Positions 32,810-40,958 of a DNA stretch of 62,690 nt are shown here, one piece after another. The position numbers and the translations under genes are program-made. A model generated the notes under the pieces. That model searched no databases, was not told where the DNA came from, and saw only the letters and a program-made list of their open reading frames with translations. How positions within the stretch are numbered: the stretch's first letter is position 1; every line of letters begins with the position of its first letter. The DNA comes from Chryseobacterium sp. MYb7 (GTDB lineage Bacteria; Bacteroidota; Bacteroidia; Flavobacteriales; Weeksellaceae): positions 1 through 62,690 of the forward strand of contig NZ_PCOU01000033.1 in the NCBI RefSeq assembly GCF_002979455.1, given 5' to 3'.

Positions 32810-33760
32810 TTATGCGGTTATGCTGCTGTCTATTGCCTGGTTGTTCCAGGAAATATGCTGTACGTTTTTGTTTATATCAAAATAAAAATCTATTCTACCC
32901 AAAAGAAGTCCTGCCCATCCAACTTGGTTCACCAGTACATTTTTGCCCTGTCTGTTGGTATAGGATTGAGGTTCCGGTAAGAATGTATGAGTGTGGCCGC
33001 CTAAGATCATATCAATATTTTCTGTACTGGCGGCTAAAATTTTATCACTTATTTTATTCGGTTCATCTTTATAATCGTAACCGATGTGTGAAAGACAGAT
33101 CACAAGATCACATTTCTGATCTTTTTTAAGGAAATTTGAATAATGCTGTGCTACATCTATCGGATTGGAATAAACGGTTTCTCCATACTGTTTTTTACCT
33201 ACAAGGCCATCCAGCTGAATTCCTACTCCGAAAATCCCTACTTTGATTCCATTCTTGTTGAATATCTTATAGGGGGAAGTTTTCCCGTCAAGGATAGTGT
33301 TTTTAAAATCATAATTGGAACAGATAAAAGGAAACTTTGCATTAGGAAGTACTTTTAAAAATCCGTCAAGACCGTTGTCGAAATCATGATTCCCCATGGT
33401 AGAGGCATCATACTTCATCATGGACATTAATTTGAATTCCAGTTCTCCTCCAAAGAAATTGAAATAAGGAGTTCCCTGGAAAATATCTCCTGAATCAAGA
33501 AGCAGTACATTGCTTTCCTGACTTCTGATTTGCTGAATTAAGCTTGCCCTTCTTGCAAAACCTCCCTGATTAGGATTTCTTGTATAGCTTGCATCGAAAG
33601 GTTCTATTCTGCTGTGTTGATCATTAGTATGAAGGATAGTGAGTTTATTTGCAGATTTTAAGTTAAGAATTTTTAATTCTTCCGCCATCATCATATTGGG
33701 AGCTAAAGCCATTGCTAAAGATCCACCGCCTATTGCTTTTAAAAAACTTTTTCTATCCAT
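32810..33760 (-). CDS. 5'-nucleotidase N-terminal metallophosphatase
   Basis: A 316-residue calcineurin-like phosphoesterase of the UshA/5'-nucleotidase type. The binuclear-metal ligands are in LHTNDQHSRI, DSGDIFQGTP, MGNHDFDNG, LSHIGYD and GGHTHTF. Residues 1-25 form an export signal with DRKSFLK, again a Tat-like motif with RK in place of RR. The usual C-terminal nucleotide-binding domain is encoded by the preceding gene, whose stop overlaps this start (TAATG). It probably works in the periplasm on nucleotides. Confidence 0.9.
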   Translation of the reverse strand: MDRKSFLKAIGGGSLAMALAPNMMMAEELKILNLKSANKLTILHTNDQHSRIEPFDASYTRNPNQGGFARRASLIQQIRSQESNVLLLDSGDIFQGTPYFNFFGGELEFKLMSMMKYDASTMGNHDFDNGLDGFLKVLPNAKFPFICSNYDFKNTILDGKTSPYKIFNKNGIKVGIFGVGIQLDGLVGKKQYGETVYSNPIDVAQHYSNFLKKDQKCDLVICLSHIGYDYKDEPNKISDKILAASTENIDMILGGHTHTFLPEPQSYTNRQGKNVLVNQVGWAGLLLGRIDFYFDINKNVQHISWNNQAIDSSITA

Positions 33761-34521
33761 TATTTCTTCCCGATAAAATTTAAACGAACATCAGAATTGA
33801 CCACAACTTCAGGGGTTTTCTTAAAATAATCAATAAATAAATCTCTCATTTTAATCCCTGTTGCTATTAATTCTCCTTTTGCAAAGAATTTCATATTGTC
33901 TCCACCCAGAGCAAGATAGTCTGAAGTGGCAATATAATAGTCTTGAGCCGGATCCACTTCTTTACCATTGATTAATGATTTGATGACCTGTCCGTTCTTG
34001 GTCTCAATATACAAGTGAGAAACTGGGTTGTTGACCTGCGTTTTTGCATAATACTCAAAAAGTCCCTGTACATCAGCTCCTTTCATTTTCACAATAACCA
34101 CCTCATTTTCGAAAGGCATTACTTCAAATACATTTTTGAGTAAAATATCTCCCTTTCCAATAGTAGTACGGATTCCTCCGATATTGATTAATGCAGCATC
34201 TACGTTTTGCTTAAGATGAGTCTTTATCCATTCATTACCTCCTTCAAACGTATAATCAGCTAAAAGATTTCCTAAATTGCTGTTATCACCCTGTTTGGTA
34301 AGATCTACATTGGTATGCGAGATCTTCTGGTTCATTTCTTTATCCAGTTTTTGTTTATAGGGCTCAATAAATTTTACAAACTCCTCTTCATTTTTTAGCT
34401 CATTATTAATAGAAATGTTTTTCTGAGTCTTTACAGTCATAAGCTGCTGCGGTGCAGAAGCCGTTTTACATGCTGCAAGGGACATCAGGGCAATTCCTAG
34501 TAATAAGAATTTATTTTTCAT
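33760..34521 (-). CDS. 5'-nucleotidase C-terminal domain lipoprotein
   Basis: A 253-residue lipoprotein (lipobox LMSLAAC, ATG 34521; a longer frame adds 7 unsupported residues). It is the 5_nucleotid_C domain alone: GNLLADYTFEGGNEWIKT, ALINIGGIRTTIGKGDI, FENEVVIVKMKGADV and YIATSDYLALGGDNM supply the nucleoside-binding surface. The catalytic metal domain is encoded by the overlapping next gene, so the enzyme is split in two. It opens the four-gene operon ending in recO. Confidence 0.9.
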   Translation of the reverse strand: MKNKFLLLGIALMSLAACKTASAPQQLMTVKTQKNISINNELKNEEEFVKFIEPYKQKLDKEMNQKISHTNVDLTKQGDNSNLGNLLADYTFEGGNEWIKTHLKQNVDAALINIGGIRTTIGKGDILLKNVFEVMPFENEVVIVKMKGADVQGLFEYYAKTQVNNPVSHLYIETKNGQVIKSLINGKEVDPAQDYYIATSDYLALGGDNMKFFAKGELIATGIKMRDLFIDYFKKTPEVVVNSDVRLNFIGKK

Positions 34522-34539
34522 AATATCTTTTAGTATATG

Positions 34540-34547
34540 CAAATATA
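34540..34547 (-). promoter_or_regulatory. promoter box of the nucleotidase-porZ-recO operon
   Basis: On the minus strand TATATTTG is a perfect TAnnTTTG box 18 nt upstream of ATG 34521. Confidence 0.65.
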
Positions 34548-34577
34548 ACTATATGTATAATAAAACATTATTATTTA

Positions 34578-34609
34578 TTGTAAATTCTTGGTGTAAATGA
34601 CTAAATTTG
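34578..34609 (+). promoter_or_regulatory. dapA promoter
   Basis: TTG 34578-34580, 21-nt spacer, TAAATTTG 34602-34609; the ATG of dapA is 19 nt downstream. It is divergent from the nucleotidase promoter in a 107-bp gap. Confidence 0.65.
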
Positions 34610-34628
34610 GCAAAAATAATTCTAACAG

Positions 34629-35501
34629 ATGAGCATTTTAAAAGGAGTAGGTGTTGCATTGGTAACACCCTTTAATGAAGATTTATCCGTTGATTTCGAC
34701 AGTTTAACAAAACTTGTTGAATACAATATTGAAAACGGAACCAATTATTTAGTAGTATTGGGAACTACGGCAGAAGCCGCAACGCTTTCTGCAGAGGAAA
34801 AGAAACAGGTAATTGAGCATATCATTAAGGTGAATAATAAACGTCTTCCTTTGGTTTTAGGAATTGGCGGTAACGATACTCTTGACGTCAAGAAACAGAT
34901 AGAAGAAGCAGATCTTTCAGCATTTGAAGCAGTACTTTCAGTATCTCCATATTATAATAAACCTAATCAGGAGGGTCTTTATCAGCACTATAAAGCATTA
35001 GCTTCTACAGGGAAAAATATTATTATTTATAATGTTCCTTCAAGAACCGGACAGAATGTAGAAGCAGATACGACACTTCGTCTGGCAAAGGAATTTCCTA
35101 ATTTATTCCTGATTAAAGAAGCTTCACCTAATATTTTACAATATTTTGATATTCTGAGAAAGAAGCCTGAAGGATTTTCTCTGGTTTCAGGAGATGATGA
35201 ATATACATTACCGGTAACTCTTGCAGGTGGAGATGGAGTGATTTCTGTAATTGGGCAGGCTTATCCTAAAGAGTTTTCTACCATGGTACAGCTGGCTTTT
35301 GAAGGTAAAGTAAAAGAAGCCTATGAAATTCACAATAAGCTGGTAGATATTACCCGTCTTATTTTTGAAGAAGGAAACCCTTGCGGAATTAAAGTAATTC
35401 TGGCTGAAAAAGGAATCATTAAAAATTTCTTAAGACTACCTTTAGTAAAAGCTTCAGAGGGTCTTCATGCTAAGATTAAAGCTGAAATGGCAAACATTTA
35501 A
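34629..35501 (+). CDS. dapA: 4-hydroxy-tetrahydrodipicolinate synthase
   Basis: A 290-residue cytoplasmic enzyme condensing pyruvate with aspartate semialdehyde for lysine and meso-diaminopimelate. LGTTAEAATLS is the pyruvate-binding loop, the catalytic Tyr is in IYNVPSRTGQN, and the Schiff-base Lys is in FLIKEASPN. Length and domain order are normal. Its own promoter and a terminator flank it. Confidence 0.95.
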   Translation: MSILKGVGVALVTPFNEDLSVDFDSLTKLVEYNIENGTNYLVVLGTTAEAATLSAEEKKQVIEHIIKVNNKRLPLVLGIGGNDTLDVKKQIEEADLSAFEAVLSVSPYYNKPNQEGLYQHYKALASTGKNIIIYNVPSRTGQNVEADTTLRLAKEFPNLFLIKEASPNILQYFDILRKKPEGFSLVSGDDEYTLPVTLAGGDGVISVIGQAYPKEFSTMVQLAFEGKVKEAYEIHNKLVDITRLIFEEGNPCGIKVILAEKGIIKNFLRLPLVKASEGLHAKIKAEMANI

Positions 35502-35574
35502 GAATGATTAAATACGTTTCTGGAAATAAATTCTAAATTTTTCAGTAACATTTTAATCTTACTATAAACTTATT

Positions 35575-35607
35575 AAGGTGAACAGTTAAACGCTTTTCAC
35601 CTTTTTT
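35575..35607 (+). terminator. dapA terminator
   Basis: AAGGTGAA (35575-35582) pairs with TTCACCTT (35596-35603), followed by T. Confidence 0.8.
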
Positions 35608-35703
35608 ATTTTCCCATAATCGGGAAGTAGAAAACATCTGTAAGAGTAAAAAATAAAATATTCAGGAAGAATTTTTGTAAACTTTGTGTTTAAAATTAGA
35701 ATA

Positions 35704-36216
35704 ATGAAATTAATAGAAGCGAAAGAAAAGGATATTCCTTTGATCCAGAATTTGGCAAGAAGATCGTGGGAGAGTGCATATGTAGGAATTATCTCCAATG
35801 AACAGATTAATTATATGTTGAACGAAATGTATTCTCATGATGAAATTTCAAAGCATCTGGAGAATCCCAATTATCATTATTATTTAATTTTTGATGAAAA
35901 TAATGAATCTTTTGAAGGCTTTATCGGCTATGAGCATGCTTATGAAGAAGAAACTACAAAACTTCACAGAATTTACCTTGTTCCGGAAAGTAAAGGAAAA
36001 GGCTTCGGCAAAGGGGCACTTGACTTCTTGAAAACAAAACTTTCCGAAAGCAACGACAAAAGAATTATTTTAAATGTAAATAAAGATAATAACGCAAAAA
36101 AATTCTATGAATCTCAGGATTTCAAAGTATATAATGAATTGGTTTTGGATATTGGGAATGGTTTCGTAATGGATGACTACCAAATGGAGTATATAATTCA
36201 CTTTGATTTGACTTAA
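35704..36216 (+). CDS. GNAT-family N-acetyltransferase
   Basis: A 170-residue GNAT enzyme, with acetyl-CoA loop VPESKGKGFGKGALDFL and the substrate-side KFYESQDFKVYNELV. The ATG at 35704 gives the family-like start MKLIEAKEKD; the frame is open from 35686. TAAACTTTG just upstream is a near-match to the promoter box. Substrate unknown. Confidence 0.88.
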   Translation: MKLIEAKEKDIPLIQNLARRSWESAYVGIISNEQINYMLNEMYSHDEISKHLENPNYHYYLIFDENNESFEGFIGYEHAYEEETTKLHRIYLVPESKGKGFGKGALDFLKTKLSESNDKRIILNVNKDNNAKKFYESQDFKVYNELVLDIGNGFVMDDYQMEYIIHFDLT

Positions 36217-36371
36217 AATTCTGTAACATTTAATTATAATTCTATAACAAGTGATGTGTGTTTTTGATTCATCTTTGCTTCAGAACCAAATCACTTATAA
36301 CAATACATTCATATGCTTGGTTTTGAGCTGAACAGCTTTTTATCAGTATATTTTTTTCATCCTTAGTGTTT

Positions 36372-36403
36372 AAATTCCTGTATTCAATGATACAGGAGTT
36401 TTT
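36372..36403 (+). terminator. hairpin with T-run between GNAT and AraC genes
   Basis: TCCTGTAT (36376-36383) pairs with ATACAGGA (36390-36397), with A/T flanks and a T-run. It is 155 nt after the GNAT stop. A CATCTTTG box (7 of 8) at 36268-36275 could drive a short RNA ending here, or the hairpin simply ends the GNAT message. The 36217-36371 stretch has no ORF I can support. Confidence 0.6.
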
Positions 36404-36501
36404 GCGTATATATGTCAAAATAAAAAAATAATAGCTATTTCACTTTTAAATGAAATAAATTGTTATATTTACTAAATAATATTGGCTTATATAATACTAG
36501 G

Positions 36502-37083
36502 ATGAAAATGTATGTTAAATTTGATTTCAATGCCCTTTGCAAAAAGGTATTGGACGAGAAACTTAAAGAACACGGACTGAAGTACAGGTTGCTGAACTTC
36601 GGTGAAGTGGAGTTCTATGAGCCCCTTACTCAGGAACAGCACAACCTTTTTAAAAAGAATCTGGAAGATTATGGTATCGAAATCATAGAAAGCCAGAAAA
36701 CCGCACTGGTACAGAAAATAAAAGATGCTATCGTAGAATTGGTCTTTTCTGATGAGATTATACCTGTAAAAGCATCTATTTACATTTCTGAAAAATTGAA
36801 TCACAGCTACGGATACCTTTCCAACCTGTTTTCAGAAGTTGCATTTACTTCTATCGAGAATTTTATTATTCTGCAAAAAATAGAGCATGCAAAAGCTCTG
36901 ATCATACGAAACAAACAAAGCCTCACAGAAATTGCACATAAGCTGAACTATTCCAGTGTGGCGCATTTGAGCACCCAGTTTAAAAATACAACAGGAATCA
37001 CACCCTCTCAGTTTCAAAAGATTATTGGCAAACGAAGAAGAGCCCAAAGCGCGGTAATAAATCCAAAAATGCAGTATGAATAA
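36502..37083 (+). CDS. AraC-family transcriptional regulator
   Basis: A 193-residue protein. The C-terminal AraC helix-turn-helix pair is clear: YISEKLNHSYGYLSNLFSEV, then KQSLTEIAHKLNYSSVAHLS and FKNTTGITPSQFQKI. The N-terminal 85 residues (MKMYVKFDFNALCKKVLDE) are unlike arabinose-binding domains and may sense something else. The ATG at 36502 is taken; 36508 is possible. It overlaps the next gene by 8 bp, so the pair is translationally coupled. Confidence 0.85.
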   Translation: MKMYVKFDFNALCKKVLDEKLKEHGLKYRLLNFGEVEFYEPLTQEQHNLFKKNLEDYGIEIIESQKTALVQKIKDAIVELVFSDEIIPVKASIYISEKLNHSYGYLSNLFSEVAFTSIENFIILQKIEHAKALIIRNKQSLTEIAHKLNYSSVAHLSTQFKNTTGITPSQFQKIIGKRRRAQSAVINPKMQYE

Positions 37084-37522
37084 AGAATTTCTGAACGTAA
37101 TAGTAGCAGATAACGATGATAGCACCTTGATTATTTTTAAAAATATTTTAAAAGACCTGAAAATTTCTATAAAAGTCCAATGCTTCAACAACGGGAGAGA
37201 CCTGATGGAATATCTGAATAATGAAGATGCAGTAGTTCCGGAAATTGTTTTCATCAACTATACAATCTCTGGAAAAGAAAGCATGGATTGCCTTGAAGAA
37301 ATTAGATCCCATTCAAAATTCAATAATATGGTGACTGCTATTTTTTCTGAACCAATTTCGGAAAATGAAATAGAAGATATTTTTGTAAAAGGAGCTCATA
37401 TTTTTATGAAAAAAAGCGAATGTTTTGAGAGTTTCAAAAAGGTACTTACAGAAGTTATTACGATCAATTGGCAGTATCATACTTCCGGCTTAAATAAAGA
37501 TCATCTCATTCTAAAAGTTTGA
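37076..37522 (+). CDS. CheY-like pseudo-receiver protein
   Basis: A 148-residue single-domain receiver. The acidic pair (ADNDDS, residues 11-16) and the C-terminal lysine region (FMKKSE) remain, but the phosphoacceptor aspartate after strand 3 is replaced by Asn61 in PEIVFINYTISG. Phosphorylation at the normal site is therefore impossible, and it probably works by protein interaction with the overlapping AraC regulator. No output domain is attached. Confidence 0.85.
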   Translation: MNKEFLNVIVADNDDSTLIIFKNILKDLKISIKVQCFNNGRDLMEYLNNEDAVVPEIVFINYTISGKESMDCLEEIRSHSKFNNMVTAIFSEPISENEIEDIFVKGAHIFMKKSECFESFKKVLTEVITINWQYHTSGLNKDHLILKV

Positions 37523-38131
37523 TTAATAAAGGATTGTTAATTTAATATTAATAAATCATAAATCATATTTATTGCATACTATTCACAAATAAGTGATAAT
37601 TTTATAACTAATAATTAAAATAATATAAAAAGGATCTGAATTAATATACTGACATTTGTAAAAGTAAACTCAGACACAAATTTCATTATATAGTAGAAGA
37701 TACGAATGAATGAAAAGTAATTGTTTCTAAAAAACAAAAAATTATATAAATCACGATGTTAGTTAAACAAAATGGATTATAATAATTTTCCAATTTTAAA
37801 GCACAGAAGATCTTTAAACAAAACGGTACAATCATGAAAACTCAAAAGTAGTTGGAGATATTTTTATTCGTTTCATTCCCTCATCTCCACCGAAACACAG
37901 TTAGTTTTTATAATAAGCAAGTTGGAAAAATAATTCATTTTGTTTTTTTATAATTTATTTTAATAGTTATGGTTTTGACTCATTATTATATTGTTATATA
38001 AATATTTTCACACCACATCACAAAATATTAAGCCATAACTATTAAAATGGATTTTTTTGGACAGACCAAAAGTAATTTCTTCTAAATAACAGTTTTATAA
38101 GGGGGCCGCAGGAAAGTTTTCTGCGGTTTTT
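37523..38131. other. 609-bp gene-free region with hairpins
   Basis: No ORF above about 20 codons is supported. It is strongly AT-rich and contains a 7-bp hairpin arm pair at 37853-37889 (TGGAGAT/ATCTCCA), a 16-bp inverted repeat at 37957-38048, and a plus-strand terminator at 38106-38133. The terminator lies 584 nt beyond the receiver gene, so either a long 3' UTR or a separate small RNA is transcribed here. No TAnnTTTG box was found. Confidence 0.5.
37957..38048. repeat. 16-bp inverted repeat with 60-bp interior
   Basis: ATTTTAATAGTTATGG (37957-37972) is repeated exactly in inverted orientation at 38033-38048. The interior is AT-rich and non-coding. It could be a miniature insertion-like element or a regulatory hairpin; no clear target-site duplication was seen. 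Confidence 0.65.
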
Positions 38132-38133
38132 TT
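38106..38133 (+). terminator. plus-strand terminator near recG
   Basis: CCGCAG (38106-38111) pairs with CTGCGG (38121-38126), followed by seven T. It overlaps the recG stop from the other strand. Confidence 0.8.
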
Positions 38134-40219
38134 ATGATATTTTACTCCACTTATTTTTTCCTTTGTAATATCTGATATAATAGTTTTTAATAATCAGATT
38201 GTCAGGTCTGGAAAGCATTGGATCCGCTTCCAGAATTCTTTCTACTGTATTTTTCGTAGTTTTAATGATTGCTGAATCATTGATCAGATCCAATCTCTTA
38301 AAATCTACCACACCACTTTGCTGAGTACCCAGAATATCTCCCGGACCGCGAAGCTGCATATCCACTTCAGAAATTTTAAAACCATCATTGGTTTCAGTCA
38401 TTGTCTTGATACGTGTTCTGCTTTCCTTAGACATTTTATCTGAAGTCATCAGAATACAATAGCTCTGTTCTGCACCTCTTCCTACACGTCCTCTTAACTG
38501 GTGAAGCTGTGAAAGTCCAAATCTTTCCGAGCTTTCAATTACCATGACAGAAGCATTGGGAACATTTACTCCCACTTCAATTACTGTAGTTGCTACCATA
38601 ATTTCCGCTTTTCCGGAAGCAAAATAAGCCATAGCCGCATCTTTTTCGTCAGGCTTCATCTTTCCATGCAGCATGGTTACGTTATAATCTGAGAAAAACT
38701 CCATAACGTGTTCCAGTCCTTCCATTAGATTTTTATAATCCAACGTTTCAGATTCCTCAATAAGAGGATATACGAAATAGACCTGTCTGCCTTTTTTAAT
38801 TTCATCTTTACAGAAATTATACACATACAATCTGTCTTTTTCACGTCTATGAGCAGTAATAATAGGTTTTCTTCCTACAGGCATTTCATCAATTACAGAA
38901 ACGTCCAGATCAGAATAAAAGCTCATTGCAAGCGTCCTTGGAATGGGAGTAGCGGTCATCACCAGAATATGCGGCGGAATTTTATTTTTAGCCCAAAGTT
39001 TAGCTCTTTGAGCCACTCCAAACCTGTGCTGCTCATCAATAATAGCTAATCCAAGATTTTTAAATTTGACCTTATCTTCTAAAACAGCATGGGTTCCAAC
39101 CAAGATTGAAAGGGAACCGTTTTCAAGTTCCTCATGTATAATTCTTCTTTCCGCAGCTTTGGTCGATCCGGTTAGAAGACGAATATTGATTCCTGCTTTT
39201 TCTAATAATTCTTTGATCCCGTTATAGTGCTGCTGGGCAAGAATTTCAGTAGGTGCCATCAAACAGCTCTGGAAGCCGTTGTCCATCGCAATAAGCATGG
39301 TAAGAAGGGCAACCATCGTTTTTCCGGAACCTACATCACCCTGCAGAAGTCTGTTCATCTGAATGGGTCTTTTCATATCCAGACGAATTTCTTTTAATAC
39401 TCTTTTCTGCGCATTGGTAAGCTCAAAAGGAAGATGATTTTCATAAAAATCATTGAAGTGGTCGCCGATAATAGAGAAAGGATTACCATACGACTGTGTT
39501 TTGTGATGGAGTTTCTTCAAACCATACCCCAATTGAAAGAAGAATGATTCTTCAAATTTCAGTCTGTAATCTGCTTTATCAAAATGTTCCTGATCTTTAG
39601 GAAAATGGACATTCAGAAAAGCATGCTGCCTGGACATGAATTTAAATGTTTTCATCAGGTATTCCGGAAAATTCTCTTCAATAAGACTCGGAATCTCTTT
39701 ACAGACGTTTCTTAGTGCATTCTGAAAAAATCTTTGATTTAAACCTCTCTTCGTTAGTTTTTCAGAACTTGGATAAATCGGCTTAAGGCGCGTGTCACCC
39801 TCTTTATTTTCTTCAGCTTCTATTTCCGGATGAGCCATAGAAAACTGACGGTTGAAAACATTGATCTTCCCAAAAATATAAACCTCTTTGTTAATAGGAA
39901 GCTGCTCTTTCAGCCATTTGGAATATTGAAACCAAACCAGATCCATGCTGCCTGTTTCATCATTGAATTTTGCAGATAATCTCTTGGTCTTTCCGGTCTG
40001 TATTTCTTGTACGTGAGTGATTCTTCCCTTCAATTGTATTTCCTGGCTGGTCTCTTCCTTCAGCTGAGAAACAGTATAAATTTTACTTTTATCCAGATAG
40101 CGGATAGGGTAGAAGTTCAGTAGATCTTCTACGGTAGATAAGCCCAACACACTTTTGATGAGTTTGGCTCTTTCCGGGCCTATTCCTTTTACATATTCTA
40201 TGGAGGTTTCGAGATTCAT
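38132..40219 (-). CDS. recG: ATP-dependent DNA helicase RecG
   Basis: A 695-residue RecG that remodels stalled forks and Holliday junctions. Wedge/OB domain at 1-260 (YVKGIGPERAKLIK at the start), Walker A LLQGDVGSGKTMVALL, DEQHRFG as the DEAH-type box, MTATPIPRTLAM, then the C-terminal helicase half with VATTVIEVGVNVPNA and QLRGRVGRG. All helicase motifs are intact. A hairpin (GAGCCTT with AAGGCTC, 40254-40286) lies in its upstream region. Confidence 0.95.
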   Translation of the reverse strand: MNLETSIEYVKGIGPERAKLIKSVLGLSTVEDLLNFYPIRYLDKSKIYTVSQLKEETSQEIQLKGRITHVQEIQTGKTKRLSAKFNDETGSMDLVWFQYSKWLKEQLPINKEVYIFGKINVFNRQFSMAHPEIEAEENKEGDTRLKPIYPSSEKLTKRGLNQRFFQNALRNVCKEIPSLIEENFPEYLMKTFKFMSRQHAFLNVHFPKDQEHFDKADYRLKFEESFFFQLGYGLKKLHHKTQSYGNPFSIIGDHFNDFYENHLPFELTNAQKRVLKEIRLDMKRPIQMNRLLQGDVGSGKTMVALLTMLIAMDNGFQSCLMAPTEILAQQHYNGIKELLEKAGINIRLLTGSTKAAERRIIHEELENGSLSILVGTHAVLEDKVKFKNLGLAIIDEQHRFGVAQRAKLWAKNKIPPHILVMTATPIPRTLAMSFYSDLDVSVIDEMPVGRKPIITAHRREKDRLYVYNFCKDEIKKGRQVYFVYPLIEESETLDYKNLMEGLEHVMEFFSDYNVTMLHGKMKPDEKDAAMAYFASGKAEIMVATTVIEVGVNVPNASVMVIESSERFGLSQLHQLRGRVGRGAEQSYCILMTSDKMSKESRTRIKTMTETNDGFKISEVDMQLRGPGDILGTQQSGVVDFKRLDLINDSAIIKTTKNTVERILEADPMLSRPDNLIIKNYYIRYYKGKNKWSKIS

Positions 40220-40301
40220 TTTCAGATATCGGGATGCAGTTTTCGAATTTTTTGAGCCTTATTTAGGTCAAAAGAAATAAAGGCTCGAATTTCGGTAAAA
40301 T

Positions 40302-40331
40302 AAAAAAGACTTCCAAAAAAATTGGAAGTCT
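40302..40331 (-). terminator. terminator of the thioredoxin-like gene
   Basis: A 10-bp perfect stem (40307-40316 with 40322-40331, AGACTTCCAA) is followed on the minus strand by a T-run. Confidence 0.85.
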
Positions 40332-40383
40332 CTATAGTGAATTTTTAGAATTGAACCTTACAATCAGGTTTCAAAGTTCTAAA

Positions 40384-40917
40384 TTAATCTTTGATTCTAG
40401 ATTTGAATTTTTTCTGGTAATCTTCCCACTGTTCTCTCGTTTTGATCTTTTTGAACAAATCTTTTGAGATCAGTTCAAGATAAGGCTCCAGTTCTTTTGC
40501 TGAAAGCTCTCCCTGAAGAATGGTGATAGGATCTCCATGTCCGTCCAGAAATACTGTACTTGGGACGGCTCCTACATTCATATATTGTGTAAACTCATGG
40601 AGAGAGTTTTTCCCTTTTTTATGCTCAGTATCAGGGTTGGAAAATGTCCTTCCAAAGATCTCGATGCTCTTTTTTTCTTCTGCATTGAACTTTACAGGAT
40701 AGTAATTCTCATTTAAAATCTGAGCAATCACAGGATGCCCGTAAGTTTTTTTATCCATGATTTTGCATGGGCCACACCAGTCTGCATAGAAATCAATCAG
40801 TATCTTTTTTGGACTTTCCTTTTGGGCTTTCAAAGCTTCCTCAATGGTCATCCACTTTACCTGGGCAAAACTAAAATTCAATAAAAGTAAGAGTACTATG
40901 CTTAAAATTTTCTTCAT
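40384..40917 (-). CDS. secreted thioredoxin-family protein
   Basis: A 177-residue protein with a signal peptide (MKKILSIVLLLLLNFSFAQ) and a thioredoxin-like domain with active site FYADWCGPCKIMD; the Cys-Pro-Cys-type CGPC is classical, and a cis-proline lies in GAVPSTVF. It is similar to periplasmic thioredoxin/DsbD-gamma domains that reduce disulfides. It begins 41 nt after the POT gene stop and probably shares its transcript. Confidence 0.88.
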   Translation of the reverse strand: MKKILSIVLLLLLNFSFAQVKWMTIEEALKAQKESPKKILIDFYADWCGPCKIMDKKTYGHPVIAQILNENYYPVKFNAEEKKSIEIFGRTFSNPDTEHKKGKNSLHEFTQYMNVGAVPSTVFLDGHGDPITILQGELSAKELEPYLELISKDLFKKIKTREQWEDYQKKFKSRIKD

Positions 40918-40958
40918 ATTGTGATATTTAGGTAAAAATAAGCATAATTACTTATTTT

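Noticed and set aside
37772..37837. 21-codon ORF (MDYNNFPILKHRRS) in the 609-bp gap
   Set aside because: No promoter, family or terminator context beyond chance in AT-rich DNA.
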